In this document: piece after piece, positions 5,674 to 6,218 of the stretch | How the letters are laid out: every line of letters begins with the position of its first letter | Position numbering within the stretch: the stretch's first letter is position 1 | Assembly (NCBI GenBank): GCA_015228995.1 | Contig: JADGCM010000105.1 | Location: 1 to 6,218, forward strand | DNA: 6,218 bases | Source: Magnetococcales bacterium | GTDB lineage: Bacteria; Pseudomonadota; Magnetococcia; Magnetococcales; JADGCH01 | Reading direction: 5' to 3' | Made by a program: the position numbers and the translations under genes | The notes under the pieces: model-generated | Databases searched by the model: none | What the model was told of the DNA's origin: nothing | What the model saw: the letters and a program-made list of their open reading frames with translations, nothing else

Positions 5674-6218
5674 TTACCAGTTATAGCCCCGCTCGTCATG
5701 TAGCGAAATGTCGAGGCCGATGGTTTCTTGCTCATCGGTCACACGCAAGCCAACCAAAAGGTCAATCAATTTCAACAACACGAAGCTGACAACCCCACAA
5801 TAGATGACAGTCGCCACAATGCTGATCAGCTGTATGGTCACCTGGCTGGCCATGGTGACGCCATCGGCAAAGCCAACACCACCGAGATCAGCTGAGACAA
5901 AGACACCGGTGAGTAAGGCACCGACAATCCCACCAATGCCGTGGACACCAAAGGCGTCTAAAGAGTCGTCATATCTCATGGCCCGTTTGAGGGTTGTGGC
6001 CCCAAAGAAACAGAAGAAACCGGCCGCTGCACCAATAACAAGTGCACCGCTAGCACCGACAAAACCAGAGGCAGGCGTAATCGCGACCAGACCCGCCACC
6101 GCACCGGTGGCAATACCGAGCGCACTGGGTTTGCCGTGGCGCAGCCACTCAATCACCATCCATGACACCGCCGCAGTGGCGGCAGCAATCTGAGTCACAG
6201 CCATGGCCATACCGGCTT
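5674..6218 (-). CDS. amtB: Ammonium channel/transporter Amt, C-terminal part (5' end beyond window)
   Basis: Inner-membrane trimeric channel for ammonium/ammonia uptake. The frame is open to the right edge, so only about the last 180 of some 400-450 residues are present; the ATG at 6208-6210 is internal. Counting from it, membrane helices are seen at about 3-23, 30-50, 55-72, 88-105 and 126-155. DAFGVHGIGGIVG (85-97) carries His90, equivalent to the pore-lining His318 of E. coli AmtB. GGVGFADGVTM (110-120) and the cytoplasmic tail GLRVTDEQETIGLDISLHDERGYNW-type ending are close to AmtB, including the region that contacts the PII protein GlnK (Gly-Leu-Arg-Val, Glu-Gln-Glu, Gly-Leu-Asp). glnK is therefore expected upstream, outside the window. 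The stop is followed by 135 bases and then the porin gene on the same strand. Confidence 0.95.
   Translation of the reverse strand, partial: AGMAMAVTQIAAATAAVSWMVIEWLRHGKPSALGIATGAVAGLVAITPASGFVGASGALVIGAAAGFFCFFGATTLKRAMRYDDSLDAFGVHGIGGIVGALLTGVFVSADLGGVGFADGVTMASQVTIQLISIVATVIYCGVVSFVLLKLIDLLVGLRVTDEQETIGLDISLHDERGYNW

Noticed and set aside
5804..6193. 129-residue open frame on the plus strand opposite amt
   Set aside because: Pro/Ala/Thr-rich translation typical of antisense of a Gly/Ala-rich membrane protein; amt on the other strand is unmistakable.

Overview
The window looks like chromosomal DNA of a proteobacterium, most likely a non-enteric gammaproteobacterium. The evidence is an aminoglycoside-phosphotransferase-type homoserine kinase (enterics use the GHMP type), an AmtB-like ammonium channel beside a TorF/Gcw_chp-type outer-membrane protein, a bacterial-type zinc cysteinyl-tRNA synthetase, and a chemoreceptor. 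Genus cannot be named from the sequence. Gene packing is very tight: no gap exceeds about 135 bases, and four gene junctions overlap. No transposon, phage, CRISPR, rRNA or tRNA is visible.

Layout. Bases 2-1423 (+) hold the 3' part of a methyl-accepting chemotaxis protein that enters from the left edge. It overlaps tail-to-tail by 21 bases with thrB (1403-2368, -), homoserine kinase of threonine synthesis. A 113-base divergent intergenic region (2369-2481) carries a good match to a sigma-54 (-24/-12) promoter pointing right. Then comes a three-gene, translationally coupled set on the + strand: a 79-residue possible DNA-binding protein (2482-2721), cysS (2718-4157) and a CatB/Vat-like hexapeptide acetyltransferase (4154-4774). 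Both internal junctions are 4-base start/stop overlaps (ATGA, GTGA). The set meets, with another 4-base tail-to-tail overlap, a TorF-type outer-membrane protein (4771-5538, -). The right edge is the 3' part of an AmtB ammonium channel (5674 to the edge, -). The 135 bases between amt and the outer-membrane gene carry a second, weaker sigma-54-like element and a perfect 8-base inverted repeat in the presumed leader of the outer-membrane gene.

How they may work together. Amt (inner membrane) and the TorF-type protein (outer membrane) plausibly form a nitrogen-uptake neighbourhood, with the outer-membrane gene able to be switched on separately by a sigma-54 promoter. The 79-residue protein, CysS and the acetyltransferase are probably made from one message; why a tRNA synthetase should sit with a small-molecule acetyltransferase, possibly under sigma-54 control, is the most intriguing question here. 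There is no clear-cut new defence or mobile system in the window.
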